Source: Lautropia sp.
GTDB taxonomy: Bacteria > Pseudomonadota > Gammaproteobacteria > Burkholderiales > Burkholderiaceae_E
Assembly: GCA_030532895.1 (NCBI GenBank)
Contig: JAUNKF010000002.1
Span: forward strand, 186,001-250,000
Direction of reading: 5' to 3'
DNA: 64,000 bases
This document shows, one piece after another, positions 1-9,228 of this stretch (the stretch's first letter is position 1; the number at the start of each line of letters is the position of its first letter). The translations under genes were made by a program, and so were the position numbers. Below the pieces are notes generated by a model. The model ran no database searches and was not told the origin of the DNA. It was given only the letters and a program-made list of their open reading frames with translations.

Positions 1-1
1 C

Positions 2-385
2 GAAGGCCGTCGTCAGGGCGTGCTGATCTCGCAGGATGATGGGGGAGCCGTGGCCTATGCGCTGTGGAAGCTTCAGGATCGGGGCCGGATGTTCGTCAAG
101 CCCAATGACGCGCTCTATGAGGGCATGATCATCGGCATCCACACCCGTGACAACGATCTGGTCGTCAACCCGATCCGCGAGAAGAAACTCACCAACGTCC
201 GGGCGTCTGGCAAGGATGAGGCCATCAACCTGACGCCACCGATCGACCTGACGCTGGAGAAGGCTGTCGAGTTCATCGCTGATGACGAGCTGGTCGAGAT
301 CACGCCGAAGAGCATCCGGCTGCGCAAGCGCTTCCTGAAGGAGCACGAGCGCCGCCGCGCACAGCGTGAGGCTGAGGGTGCCTGA
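2..385 (+). CDS. typA: TypA/BipA translational GTPase, C-terminal part (5' truncated by window edge)
   Basis: Only the last 127 codons are present; the frame is open to the first base of the window, so the start lies upstream. The residues match the C-terminal domain of TypA/BipA: the stretch [18 protein letters not shown] and the following [16 protein letters not shown] are highly conserved in this family, as is the basic tail ([13 protein letters not shown]). TypA is a ribosome-binding GTPase related to EF-G that assists 50S assembly and growth at low temperature or under stress. The GTPase domain is outside the window, so its integrity cannot be judged. No terminator is obvious directly after the stop. 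Confidence 0.93.
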   Translation, partial: EGRRQGVLISQDDGGAVAYALWKLQDRGRMFVKPNDALYEGMIIGIHTRDNDLVVNPIREKKLTNVRASGKDEAINLTPPIDLTLEKAVEFIADDELVEITPKSIRLRKRFLKEHERRRAQREAEGA

Positions 386-621
386 TCCGCTCAGATGGAT
401 GGAGGCAGCAGATCCTGATGCATCCATGATGCCGATGGCGCCTGCAGGACGGGCGTCGTCGTGCAGGAAGAAAGGGCGTGCGAGGTGACGGCGCGCCCAT
501 CATGCCGGCCATGCGCATGTCAGTCTTGCTGACCGACAGGCGTGTGGCTAGGCCGAGCAGGGACCATGGGCGGTGAGTCTGCCGCCTGACCCATCAACCG
601 ATTCAATAACAAGGAAAATCG

Positions 622-936
622 ATGACGAACACCACCAAGTCGGCTGCATCCGACCAGGCGGACAAAAAGCCGGCTGCCAAACGCGCACCCAGCGCCGCGT
701 TCATGAAGGCGTTGAAGCCCAGCGAGGCGCTGGCAGCCGTCGTGGGCGCTGACGCCTTGCCCCGCACGGAAGTGACGAAAAAGATCTGGGCATACATCAA
801 GCAGCACGACCTGCAGAACCCGCAGAACAAGCGGATGATCCGTGCTGATGACAAGCTTCGCGCCGTATTCGGCAAGGATGAGGTCTCGATGTTCGAGATG
901 ACGAAGCTGGTCAATCAGCATCTGTCGGCTGTTTGA
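622..936 (+). CDS. SWIB/MDM2 domain protein
   Basis: A 104-residue protein with a lysine/alanine-rich N-terminus (residues 1-25) followed by a complete SWIB fold. Family-typical residues are LPRTEVTKKIWAYIKQHDLQ, then NPQNKRMIRADDKL and a C-terminal VFGKDEVSMFEMTKLVNQHL. SWIB domains occur in eukaryotic chromatin remodellers, and stand-alone versions occur in chlamydiae and many proteobacteria, often with a basic histone-like tail; the bacterial role (possibly nucleoid binding) is not established. The gene is monocistronic, with a 236-bp non-coding gap before it and a strong terminator after it. Confidence 0.88.
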   Translation: MTNTTKSAASDQADKKPAAKRAPSAAFMKALKPSEALAAVVGADALPRTEVTKKIWAYIKQHDLQNPQNKRMIRADDKLRAVFGKDEVSMFEMTKLVNQHLSAV

Positions 937-983
937 ACGGGTTTGTCCCGGTTTTGCCACCTGGTTTGATGAACCCTTACAAG

Positions 984-1019
984 AAAGCCCCTGATCGTCC
1001 ACGGACGACAGGGGCTTTT
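984..1019 (+). terminator. Rho-independent terminator after the SWIB gene
   Basis: Inverted repeat AAAGCCCCTG...CAGGGGCTTTT; an inner CGTCC/GGACG pairing extends the stem, followed by Ts. It lies 47 bases after the SWIB stop and just outside the stop of the convergent cytochrome-like gene. Confidence 0.85.
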
Positions 1020-1034
1020 GGCCACTTCAGTGGC

Positions 1035-3206
1035 TTATTCGCCGTTGCCCACTTCCCGAACGTAAGCGCTCAGTTGCTTCACTTCGTCATCACTCAGCGT
1101 GATGTCCTTGTGGGCCTTGATGGCGTCAGACAGGGTGAGTGCCGAGCCGTCATGGAAATACGGGCCGGTGTACCAGGCGTCACGCAATCCGGGGGTGGTG
1201 ATGCCCGTGAGCGTTTCACCCAGCACCTTGCCGCTCACGCCAGGGTCGGCTTTGAGGGTGCCGATGTCATCGAGCTTCGTGCCATCGCCGCCCAGATCAG
1301 GACTGCTGTGGCAGGTGGCACAGGTCTTGGTGGTGAACAGGGCTTCTCCGGCCTTGGCGTCTGCGCTGAAGCTGCGATCCGGCGCGCGCCAAGGGCTGGG
1401 CGCGTAGGTGCTGAGGCTGTTCACATAGGCGGCCAGCGCATCAAGGTCTTCCGAGAGGCCAGCCTTGGCCGCGCCCAGTGGCGAGCGCCGTCTGCCCTGG
1501 AACTGCGCGTCGTCCATCAGCCCCGAACCGCCCGAGAGGATGCGGATCTGCTGCTCGAAGTCCTGCACCTCGTCGAAATTGCCGCTCCAGTGCAGGCGTT
1601 CCTTCTTGCCGCCGTGGCCACGCAGCGAGATCGTCTTGCGTAAACCCTCACCAAAGCCGCTCATGTCCCAGACCCGGCCGTCACCATAGCCATCGTTGTG
1701 GCAGGCGGCACAGCTCATGTAGCGGTCTCGGGCCAGACGGATGTCGAAGGCATCGTAGAAGAGCTGTTTGCCCTTGAAGATCTGGGCGGGAAGTTTTTCC
1801 GGGGTGGTGAGGGTGCTCACGCGCACATGGGCCGGAATGCCGTAGACATCGGGTTCAGCGCCGGTGAGTGCGCTCAGATCGAAGAACGTGACATCGCGGC
1901 TCATGAAGTTGGCGATGGCGGCCTGCTTGCCATCGGCCGAAATGGCGACGCCCTGCGGGGCGAAACCGGCGCCCATGATGATGCGCCGAATCTCTCGGCC
2001 GGTGCTTGCATCGAGAAAGGCCAGCTCGCGTGAGGTTTCCAGTGCCACCAGCATGAACCTGCCGTCCGGCGTGTAAGCCATGGCGCTGGCCAGACTGGTG
2101 TTGTCAAGGTCGAAACGGGCATCGAGGTTTTCGGTGGGCTGCTGGCCGCCCAGCTCGACTTTCGAGACGATGGCCCGAACCGTGTTCTGGAATTCGAGCG
2201 GCTTGCGATCACGCTTGCGGCCGCGCAGGATGTTGTCCTGCTTGGACGGCACCCAGGCCGTGCTGCCATCTGGTGAAATGGCTGGTGCACCCAGGTAGTT
2301 GGGCAGCCCGCGGCCAGTGATGGCACTGTCGGGCACTTCGCTGACGGCCAGCGGCACGATGGTCTGCAGTTTGGCAGCCGTGCCATCGAGCTTCACGACC
2401 ATGACCTCGCCCCCGCGTACGCCTTCGCCCTTGATGCGTGGCTGGAAGGTGTTTTCGTCGGGCAGCGGGGGGGAGATGAAGCGTGTGGCCAGCAGTGTCT
2501 TGCTGTCGGGGGCGATGGACAGATGGCGCACCTCCGGGCCGACGGCAACCCGCTGGCGCAGCGTGCGTGAGACAGGATCGAATTGCAGGATTTCCTGCTG
2601 GCCGATCAGGCTCACCCAGACGCCACTGCCATTGGGGGCGTTGACCACCCCATAGGGTTGGGCCGAGGGGGCCAGATTGATGGTGGTGACGACGTCCAGC
2701 GAGTCGGGATGGATGATGCTGATGCTGCCGCTACCCCGGTTGCTGACCCAGGCATAGCCAGCATTGTCGATGGCCACGGTACGGGGTGCGGTGCCGACGG
2801 GAATTTCCTTCACCACCGTCTGCGTGCTGCTGTCGAGCACCGAGACGCTGTCCTGGTCAGGGTTGACGACCCAGACCCGTTGGGGGCTGCGCTGATCATA
2901 GGCCACTGGTGAGGAGGCCTGTGGACGCGGTGTGGCGGCGGGTTGAGCTGCAGCAGCCTGGCCTGTGGCCTCGCCCTCGACACGGGGCGTGATCGATGGG
3001 GGCAACTCGAACTTGATGTCGAGGCCGGGCTGGCTACCGGGTGGCGTGCTACTACCGCTGCCTGAGCTGCCACCGCCACCGCCGCAGGCGGCGAGTGCGG
3101 TGCCCAGCAGCACGGCCAAGGCAGTGCGCCGAAACGTCGGTGAACATCGACCCTTCAGGCCGCCGGTGTGGATTGTTGGCTGGGGCGCCGTTTGGGATGC
3201 AGACAC
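1035..3206 (-). CDS. Lipoprotein with YVTN-type beta-propeller and two haem c motifs
   Basis: About 723 residues. A basic n-region is followed by a hydrophobic stretch and lipobox (LGTALAAC), then a poly-Gly/Ser linker, so it should be an envelope lipoprotein. Residues ~110-440 carry repeats of the YVTN/surface-layer propeller type (VWVVNPDQDSVSVLD, YAWVSNRGSGSISIIHPDSL, TPDGRFMLVALETS). The C-terminal ~230 residues contain two CxxCH haem motifs (CAACHNDG and CATCHSSPD) and the GPYFHDGSA signature shared with MauG/di-haem peroxidases. I place the start at a GTG with GGAGG five bases upstream; an in-frame TTG lies 30 bases further upstream. Known relatives are periplasmic electron carriers or oxidases of unknown substrate. 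The gene is alone, convergent to the SWIB gene. Confidence 0.85.
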   Translation of the reverse strand: MSASQTAPQPTIHTGGLKGRCSPTFRRTALAVLLGTALAACGGGGGSSGSGSSTPPGSQPGLDIKFELPPSITPRVEGEATGQAAAAQPAATPRPQASSPVAYDQRSPQRVWVVNPDQDSVSVLDSSTQTVVKEIPVGTAPRTVAIDNAGYAWVSNRGSGSISIIHPDSLDVVTTINLAPSAQPYGVVNAPNGSGVWVSLIGQQEILQFDPVSRTLRQRVAVGPEVRHLSIAPDSKTLLATRFISPPLPDENTFQPRIKGEGVRGGEVMVVKLDGTAAKLQTIVPLAVSEVPDSAITGRGLPNYLGAPAISPDGSTAWVPSKQDNILRGRKRDRKPLEFQNTVRAIVSKVELGGQQPTENLDARFDLDNTSLASAMAYTPDGRFMLVALETSRELAFLDASTGREIRRIIMGAGFAPQGVAISADGKQAAIANFMSRDVTFFDLSALTGAEPDVYGIPAHVRVSTLTTPEKLPAQIFKGKQLFYDAFDIRLARDRYMSCAACHNDGYGDGRVWDMSGFGEGLRKTISLRGHGGKKERLHWSGNFDEVQDFEQQIRILSGGSGLMDDAQFQGRRRSPLGAAKAGLSEDLDALAAYVNSLSTYAPSPWRAPDRSFSADAKAGEALFTTKTCATCHSSPDLGGDGTKLDDIGTLKADPGVSGKVLGETLTGITTPGLRDAWYTGPYFHDGSALTLSDAIKAHKDITLSDDEVKQLSAYVREVGNGE

Positions 3207-3358
3207 GAGAACCTCCACACGAAACCGTTTAAACAAATCTTGCTAATTCGTGGTGTAAAAAACAATGGTCTGTTCTTTTTATGACACAGCCCGGCAGATG
3301 GTGCCATGCACAAATGCCGCTTGGATGAGCATACGCGTCCGTGGGGCTGCCAAGCGGT

Positions 3359-4201
3359 CTATACCTGACGTAAACGGATGGCTGTTTGATCGATCAGTGC
3401 CCGAGAGATGCTGATGCCGGCGTCGGGCAGGTCGGGCAGCGCCGCCGGGTCGAACCAGCGGGCATCGGCAATTTCCTGTCCATCCGGGACGATGTCGCCC
3501 GACAGCCATTCCGCCGTGAAGGCGATCATCAGCGAGTGAGGAAAAGCCCAGCTCTGACTGCCAAAGTATCGCAATCGGTGTACTTTCAGGCCCACTTCTT
3601 CCAGCACTTCACGATGAATGGCGGCCTCGATCGTCTCACCGGCTTCCAGAAAGCCGGCCAGGGCGCTGTAGCGACCTGGGGGAAACTGGACGTTGTGGGC
3701 CAGCAGCATCTGCCGGCCGCGGGTGATCAGCACCATCATGGCCGGTGAGATGCGCGGGTAGCTCGTGTGGCTGCAGCGCGGGCAGCGGACGGCGCGTTCA
3801 TGGCCGATGCGTACCGTAGGGGTACCGCAGGCGCCACAGAAGCGGTGGGTGCGCGCCCAGTCGAGCAGCTGACTGCCTTGCAGGGCGATGGCGGTGTGCG
3901 TGTCGGGCAGCTGGCCGAGCCATTGTCTGAGGCCGCTGGCTTGCCAACCTTCGGGCAGGCTTGGCAGGGGTTGTGTGGCAGGCAGCGCCACGGCCAGGTG
4001 CAGCCGGTTCTCGTAGTGGCCGATGATTTCCCAGTGGCTGTGGGCGTCGATCAGCCCGCCGTAGTCCTGCCTCTCCAAGGCCAGTGGGCCGCTGATTCGC
4101 TGAATCAGCCGATGGCCATGAAACAGGTGAATGATGTGGGCGGTGTCCGGGCCGATGGCATCCGCGCCGCCCTGGATGAAGCCCTCGGGCAGTTGGATCA
4201 T
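3359..4201 (-). CDS. nudC: NAD(+) diphosphatase / NADH pyrophosphatase (NudC family)
   Basis: 280 residues in the NudC layout: an N-terminal domain, a zinc ribbon with cysteines at 122, 125, 140 and 143 (CGAC...CPRC), then a full Nudix box at ~183-205 (GFLEAGETIEAAIHREVLEE). NudC hydrolyses NADH to NMNH and AMP and removes NAD caps from RNA 5' ends. The family-specific motif after the Nudix box, usually SQPWPFPxS, reads SQSWAFPHS here (residues 215-223), with both prolines replaced. The overall match is nevertheless unambiguous. The gene stands alone between the cytochrome-like lipoprotein gene and the KTSC gene, all on the minus strand. Confidence 0.9.
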   Translation of the reverse strand: MIQLPEGFIQGGADAIGPDTAHIIHLFHGHRLIQRISGPLALERQDYGGLIDAHSHWEIIGHYENRLHLAVALPATQPLPSLPEGWQASGLRQWLGQLPDTHTAIALQGSQLLDWARTHRFCGACGTPTVRIGHERAVRCPRCSHTSYPRISPAMMVLITRGRQMLLAHNVQFPPGRYSALAGFLEAGETIEAAIHREVLEEVGLKVHRLRYFGSQSWAFPHSLMIAFTAEWLSGDIVPDGQEIADARWFDPAALPDLPDAGISISRALIDQTAIRLRQV

Positions 4202-4335
4202 GGTCGATCGGTTTGATGGGAACGAGCCTCATCAGGTCGCGTGGCGCCGGGCTGGCGCTGATGGGGGCGAACGCTGGCGCCGGCCTGTTGGGACTGGGCT
4301 GTCGTGACTGCGCGCATGATCCGCTTGGCCGTTGC

Positions 4336-4647
4336 TTAGCCGTTGTCAGGGCGCTGGAAAAGGGCGTTGAGCTTTTCCAGCGCGGCCGTGCCCGGATCTC
4401 CCATCACAGGCGGCGGTGTGCTGATGCGGGTCTGTGTCATCGGATATTCTTCGGCGATCCGATCTTCCCAGAAGGTGGCCGGGTTGGGGGCGGCAAAAAA
4501 GCGTTGGGCCACTTCGGGAGGCAGGTTGCGATAGTTGCGCAACAGACCTTCATGAAAGGCGATCTCCAGCGTCTGCCGGCTTTCGTCATAGACGGCCGAA
4601 CGGATCTTGCCGGTGTTCAGGGCGCGATGAGGCGGCTGGTTTTTCAT
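4336..4647 (-). CDS. KTSC domain-containing protein
   Basis: 103 residues starting MKNQPPHRAL. The central part (IRSAVYDESRQTLEIAFHEG ... YRNLPPEVAQRFFAAPNPATFW) matches the KTSC domain, a short beta-rich module also found at the C-terminus of some lysyl-tRNA synthetases; its function is unknown. The tail (residues ~75-103) is proline-rich and probably disordered. An upstream in-frame ATG at 4677 would add ten residues; I prefer the 4647 start because conserved residues begin shortly after it. No operon partner is visible. Confidence 0.75.
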   Translation of the reverse strand: MKNQPPHRALNTGKIRSAVYDESRQTLEIAFHEGLLRNYRNLPPEVAQRFFAAPNPATFWEDRIAEEYPMTQTRISTPPPVMGDPGTAALEKLNALFQRPDNG

Positions 4648-4928
4648 CGATCGGCATCCTATAAAGGGTATTCTCATGATAGCGCTGTTGATACGGCGCG
4701 TGTTCTGCGTGTCCAGTGGGTTTTCACGGGGATGGAACAACGCATCTCTCGCCACAGCCTTGCCTGAGGCACGGGGCTCTCCGGTGCTCGGCACAGGTCG
4801 ACAGCACAGCCACGGCGCACTTGCCGCAGAACCTCGGCGCGTGTTACGAATCCGTCGATGGCGCGTGTCGAGCGTACATGACCGCTTTCTTCGATACACA
4901 AGGGTTCCCTACCTGGAGATTGGTGCAT

Positions 4929-6314
4929 ATGTCAGATCCAATGCCTATGTCGCTGCCTGTCCAAGAACAGCGTCGTTCGTTACTCGATGGCCGACGTTGC
5001 CTGCTGGATGAAGTGACGCAGCTCGAAGCACGGGCGGCCGAGGTACAGCACCTGAACCCCCTGGCATGGGTGGATTGGACACGCGCACGCGATGCGGCGC
5101 AAGCCTTGACCTCCACATTGCGTCGGGCCGATGCCGCGCTTGAGGCGAAGCCCTTGCTGGGCACCTGGGTGAGCATCAAGGACTTGTTCCAGTGGACGGG
5201 CACGCCCACGCGGGCCGGCACCGAGGCGCGTCTGCCCGAGCTGCCCTCGGGATCGGCGGTCGTGGTCAAACGGCTGGAAGCGGCGGGTGCGCTTGTCTTT
5301 GCCAAAACCAACATGCACGAGATCGCGCTGGGCGCCACCGGTGAAAACCGCTGGACGGGCGATGTCTGCAATCCCTTTGATCCGGCAAGACAGTCGGGCG
5401 GCTCGTCGAGCGGGTCGGGGGTGGCTGTGGCCACGGGCCTCGGGAGCGTGTCGATCGGCAGCGACACGGGCGGCTCGATCCGCATTCCTGCGGCGTTCTG
5501 CGGGGTGGTGGGCTTCAAGCCCACCTATGGACATGTGCCACTCGATGGCGCGTTGCCGTTGTCGTGGAGCTGTGATCATGGTGGGCCGCTGGCTCATTCG
5601 GTGGCCGATGCGGCGCTGGTTTATCAGGTGTTGTCCGGGCATGGGCTCGCGCATGGCCGGTTGGCGCGCAAACCGCGCCTGGGTGTTCCCCGCCAGTGGT
5701 TGGCAGGTCGGCTCGATGCGGGCATGCGCGAGCACTTCGACCGGCTGCTTGCTCAGCTGGCTGCCCAGGTGACACTCGTCGACGCCGAACCGGAGGACAT
5801 GGATCTCTCATGGCGTTTTTATACGCCCATCGTTCGCGCAGAAGCGGCCTGGGTTCATCGGCAGGCGCTGGCAGCGGGGGGGGAAGGTTTCTCTGCCGCA
5901 GTGCTTGGGCCTCTGCAGGCGGGTCAGTCGCTGCCGGCGCAGGATTACATCTCGGCCATGCAGGCGAAGGCGGCCTTTACGGCAGACCTCGATGCCGTCC
6001 TGCGCGGCGTGGATGCGATGCTGCTGCCGACAACGGCTATCGTGACGCCGTTGCGCGGCCAGGAAGAGGCACAGACGCTCGCTGGCGTGATGAGCGTGCG
6101 TCAGGCGGTGCTGGGGCAGACCTTGCCCTTTTCTTTTGCCGGTGTGCCGGCCATCAGCCTGCCGGCCGGGCAGGTGAGCGTGCCGCGTGCCGAAGGCAGT
6201 GCTTCGGTGGCCATGCCGGTTGGCCTGCAGCTGGTGGGGCGCCGGCACGGCGATGCGAACCTGCTGGTCTTGGCCGCCTGGCTGGAGGCGAGGCTGGCCG
6301 AATTTTGTCGCTAA
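4929..6314 (+). CDS. Amidase signature family protein (GatA-like)
   Basis: 461 residues with the complete amidase signature core: catalytic Lys in TWVSIKDLFQWTG, the Gly/Ser loop QSGGSSSGSGVAVA, and SIGSDTGGSIRIPAAFCGVV with the cis-Ser and nucleophilic Ser, followed by GFKPTYG. Such enzymes hydrolyse amide bonds through a Ser-cisSer-Lys triad. No gatB or gatC lies beside it, the tRNA-amidating subunit usually sits with them, and the N-terminus is longer, so a stand-alone amidase of unknown substrate is more likely than true GatA. The frame is open further upstream, but the extra residues look non-coding; I chose the ATG at 4929. Confidence 0.85.
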   Translation: MSDPMPMSLPVQEQRRSLLDGRRCLLDEVTQLEARAAEVQHLNPLAWVDWTRARDAAQALTSTLRRADAALEAKPLLGTWVSIKDLFQWTGTPTRAGTEARLPELPSGSAVVVKRLEAAGALVFAKTNMHEIALGATGENRWTGDVCNPFDPARQSGGSSSGSGVAVATGLGSVSIGSDTGGSIRIPAAFCGVVGFKPTYGHVPLDGALPLSWSCDHGGPLAHSVADAALVYQVLSGHGLAHGRLARKPRLGVPRQWLAGRLDAGMREHFDRLLAQLAAQVTLVDAEPEDMDLSWRFYTPIVRAEAAWVHRQALAAGGEGFSAAVLGPLQAGQSLPAQDYISAMQAKAAFTADLDAVLRGVDAMLLPTTAIVTPLRGQEEAQTLAGVMSVRQAVLGQTLPFSFAGVPAISLPAGQVSVPRAEGSASVAMPVGLQLVGRRHGDANLLVLAAWLEARLAEFCR

Positions 6315-6542
6315 ATCATCGAAAACACCTGGTTTTTGTTGCTTTCGTGCGTTGAGACGCGGTGTGGCCCATGTTTCGAGTTACATTTTTTAAAAATGTG
6401 CTCGTCATGGGCCTGATGATGGACGCCACCGTCGATTGGCATCGATGGATTGGGGGAGACGGCTGTTGCAGACCCACATCTGACAAGGTGTTTCAGGACG
6501 AGCGCTGACCATTCGCTCGTCTTGATTCGATGGAGGTCTGTC

Positions 6543-8030
6543 ATGGGTTCATGTCCTCGGCGTATGTTGCCGTTCAGTGTGTCATGTATTGCTTTGGCCT
6601 TGTTGGCCGCGTGTGGGCAGGGCGATACCGAGCGCGTTCCCGGTGAAACTCCGGGTGAAACGCATTCGGGTTTGTCATCCGTGCTCGATGAGGTGGGGCG
6701 TATCGACATGGTGACCCATGCCGAAGGGGTGATTCTCACGGATGCGGTGCTTGAGCGTATGGTGCAGGGCGCTCATCAAGAGCAGGAAGAATCGCTGGTG
6801 ACCGCTCTGCAGACCAAAGCACCTGCCAATCGTGTGCTGAAGCCTACAGCCAAAGGTTTTGCGCTGACCTCGCGAGAATTTGCGCGCTTGTATGGCCCTG
6901 GCGTGTTCAACATGAATGCGTTGGCCAATACAGTGGTTGGGGTCAAGAGTAATCTTTACCATATCGTGTCCAACCGCTTCAGGGCCACCGGTAGTGGGCA
7001 CCTGGTCTATGTGCGTTTGATGTTTCCTCAAGGGCCAGGCTATTCGAAAGGCCATGGCGGCACCATCCGACTTCGCCTGTATCCGGATGATCGGAGCGCA
7101 GCCCATTTGCCGAATCTGCGGCAGACGATGGCCACGGCCGTTTTCAAGCCGAGGTTGGCCATGGACGTAAAAGGGGAAAACAAGAAGGGCGGAATCTTTC
7201 AGGAGATTCGCTTCAAGAGCACACAGCCCGTGGAAGCCGGAAAACTCTATCATCTGTTGCTCGACAATATCGATCCCTCACCGGCCTCAAACTTCATCAG
7301 CACGGACAATATCGTCACGACTGAGGGAAACGGTCGGCCGGCGCGTTGGTTGAATACCTGGGATTGGAGTGTGTTGATGGCAACCCGTCCGACTGCCGCC
7401 TCACCTCGTAATCATTGGGTCAACCTGACCGAAAAGGGATCGAGTGCGAACTTCTTTTCTCCGATCATGGAGGTTGGCTTGTCGAGCGGGCATGTGCAGG
7501 GCAATGCGGACATGCAAACCGGGGCGGTGGATCCAGACCGGGTTTATACCGCCACGGCTGCCAAGCCGGTTCGGGAACGTTTCACCCCATCGAAGGACAA
7601 ACGTGTCTCAGGCTTGTCGGTGGCCACTGCGGCTTCGGTGGGTGGTGCCTTGCAATGGCGGATCATGGATGGCAACACCCCCTTGGTGAGTGGTGTATTG
7701 CGTCAGCCCCAAGCAAACTACAAACCGCTCAAAATGAACACCGGTTTGATGGTGGCCAACATGGTGTGGTACGACGTGGCTTTGCCGAAGGATGTGGTGT
7801 TGAAAGCAGGCAAAAGCTATGACGTGGAGTTTCGGCCACTCGGAGCCAGCCAGTGGAAATTTGCCGCTCATCACAATGGGATGAACTATGGTTTCAAATG
7901 GCCAGCGGCCTTTACCGAATCTCAGGCACAGCATCTGCATCAAGGGCGCTGGATTGGTACTTCATACTGGCGATATGACGTGAACGCGAGTGGCGCCAAC
8001 TGGCCGGTCGTTCTGCATTTGGCACCGTAA
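6543..8030 (+). CDS. Predicted lipoprotein of unknown family with two related halves
   Basis: 495 residues from the ATG at 6543. A typical lipoprotein signal peptide (hydrophobic SVSCIALALLAAC, cysteine at ~25) predicts anchoring in the envelope. I do not recognise a known domain. The rest is rich in beta-forming residues and two regions resemble each other: QEIRFKSTQPVEAGKLYHLL near residue 225 and YDVALPKDVVLKAGKSYDVE near residue 420, each after a Gly-rich sheet region, suggesting two copies of a beta-sandwich. Base composition looks less GC-rich than the neighbours. The gene is preceded by 228 bp of non-coding DNA with an AT-rich stretch around 6380 and is monocistronic. It could be a carbohydrate-binding or surface protein, but that is a guess. 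Confidence 0.75.
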   Translation: MGSCPRRMLPFSVSCIALALLAACGQGDTERVPGETPGETHSGLSSVLDEVGRIDMVTHAEGVILTDAVLERMVQGAHQEQEESLVTALQTKAPANRVLKPTAKGFALTSREFARLYGPGVFNMNALANTVVGVKSNLYHIVSNRFRATGSGHLVYVRLMFPQGPGYSKGHGGTIRLRLYPDDRSAAHLPNLRQTMATAVFKPRLAMDVKGENKKGGIFQEIRFKSTQPVEAGKLYHLLLDNIDPSPASNFISTDNIVTTEGNGRPARWLNTWDWSVLMATRPTAASPRNHWVNLTEKGSSANFFSPIMEVGLSSGHVQGNADMQTGAVDPDRVYTATAAKPVRERFTPSKDKRVSGLSVATAASVGGALQWRIMDGNTPLVSGVLRQPQANYKPLKMNTGLMVANMVWYDVALPKDVVLKAGKSYDVEFRPLGASQWKFAAHHNGMNYGFKWPAAFTESQAQHLHQGRWIGTSYWRYDVNASGANWPVVLHLAP

Positions 8031-8093
8031 AGAGGATGCACCAAGGGAGCACGGGCAGCCCTTCGGATCTGGTTGCCTCTGCTTGACAATGAC

Positions 8094-8131
8094 AATGGCA
8101 GCATGTCGGGCGTCACCGACACGCTGCCATT
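8094..8131. terminator. Hairpin between convergent genes
   Basis: AATGGCAGC-A-TGTCGG pairs with CCGACA-C-GCTGCCATT around a six-base loop: a 16-base-pair stem with one mismatch. It sits between the stops of the lipoprotein gene and adk. There is no clear T-tract on either side, so termination is inferred from position and symmetry. Confidence 0.5.
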
Positions 8132-8219
8132 GATGGTTGCGACAAGTCAACAGGTGCCATGCCGCTGGTTGGCTGGCTTGTCAAGCCGTGTTCCAGCAGC
8201 ACGTGCATGGCAGGGCCAA

Positions 8220-8876
8220 TCAGCCGGCCAGCACCTTGAAGATGTTGTCGCGGATGTCGTCCACCGAGCCGACGCCTTCCAGGCTGTGATAGGCCGGGGC
8301 GACCGGGTCACCGGTGGCGGCCCATTGCTGGTAGTAATCGACCAGCGGGCGGGTCTGGCTCTGATAAACCTCCAGGCGCTTGCGCACGACTTCTTCGCGG
8401 TCGTCGTCACGCTGGGTGAGCGGCTCGCCGGTTACGTCGTCCTTGCCATCGACCTTGGGGGGATTGAAGCGGACGTGATAGCTGCGGCCACTGGGTTGGT
8501 GAACGCGACGGCCGCTCATGCGGTCGATGATGTCCTCATCGGGCACCTTCAGCTCCACCACATGCTCCAGACGCACGCCGGCGCTACGCAGGGCTTCGGC
8601 CTGAGGGATGGTGCGCGGGAAGCCATCGAACAGATAGCCGTTCTGGCAATCCGGCTCTTCGAGGCGGGCCTTGACCAGGCCGATGATGATGTCATCGGAG
8701 ACCAGCTTGCCTTCGTCCATCACTTTCTTGGCTGCCAGGCCCAGTTCGGTGCCGGCCTTGACGGCGGCACGCAGCATGTCACCGGTGGAAATCTGGGGAA
8801 TGCCGAAACGTTCCTTGATGTAGTTGGCCTGGGTGCCCTTGCCTGCGCCCGGCGGGCCAAGAAGTATCAATCTCAT
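8220..8876 (-). CDS. adk: Adenylate kinase
   Basis: 218 residues, the usual length of long-form bacterial adenylate kinase. P-loop GPPGAGKGT at residues 7-15, the AMP-site segment [25 protein letters not shown], and a LID domain (residues ~120-160) starting [20 protein letters not shown] without the zinc-binding cysteines. It interconverts 2 ADP with ATP and AMP in the cytosol and is essential. It follows kdsB on the same strand, but 350 bases and a repeat element (9095-9214) separate them, so it probably has its own promoter. Confidence 0.98.
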   Translation of the reverse strand: MRLILLGPPGAGKGTQANYIKERFGIPQISTGDMLRAAVKAGTELGLAAKKVMDEGKLVSDDIIIGLVKARLEEPDCQNGYLFDGFPRTIPQAEALRSAGVRLEHVVELKVPDEDIIDRMSGRRVHQPSGRSYHVRFNPPKVDGKDDVTGEPLTQRDDDREEVVRKRLEVYQSQTRPLVDYYQQWAATGDPVAPAYHSLEGVGSVDDIRDNIFKVLAG

Positions 8877-9094
8877 GGGGTTTCCTGTTTAAAAACGATC
8901 GTCAGCGGATGGCAGGGTGATGATGGCCGTGCCGGCTGATGCGGCCTATGGCCCGTGTCCAGGTCTGAACCGTCCCGAGCCGACTGGGCAGACCGTATCG
9001 ACCCTGTCTTGAAGCCACTGGCTTTGCCAAGGTCGAAGGACACCCATTTTAGCCGTTGTTGGCAGTGCTTTAGCCGCCCGACAGGAAAAACCCT

Positions 9095-9214
9095 TAGAGC
9101 GTGTGATGCACACGCGGTCGTCCCCGCGGTGGCCCCAAAACCGTCGGCTGACAAGGCGCCAGGCGCCGTCACGGCTCGATGCGCTGGCAAGCGTGGCAGT
9201 CCTGTCAGCGTGCG
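9095..9214 (+). repeat. Dispersed intergenic repeat, copy A
   Basis: Begins TAGAGCGTGTGATGCAC, continues through CGTCCCCGCGGTGGCCCC and GGCTGACAAGGCGCC, and ends near CTGTCAGCGTGCGG, which is roughly the inverse of the CCG-CGGCTGACAG segment. It aligns along most of its length with copy B on the other strand at 26701-26845 and more briefly with copies C-H. It occupies the adk-kdsB gap. Confidence 0.7.
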
Positions 9215-9228
9215 GCAGACGTTGTCAT

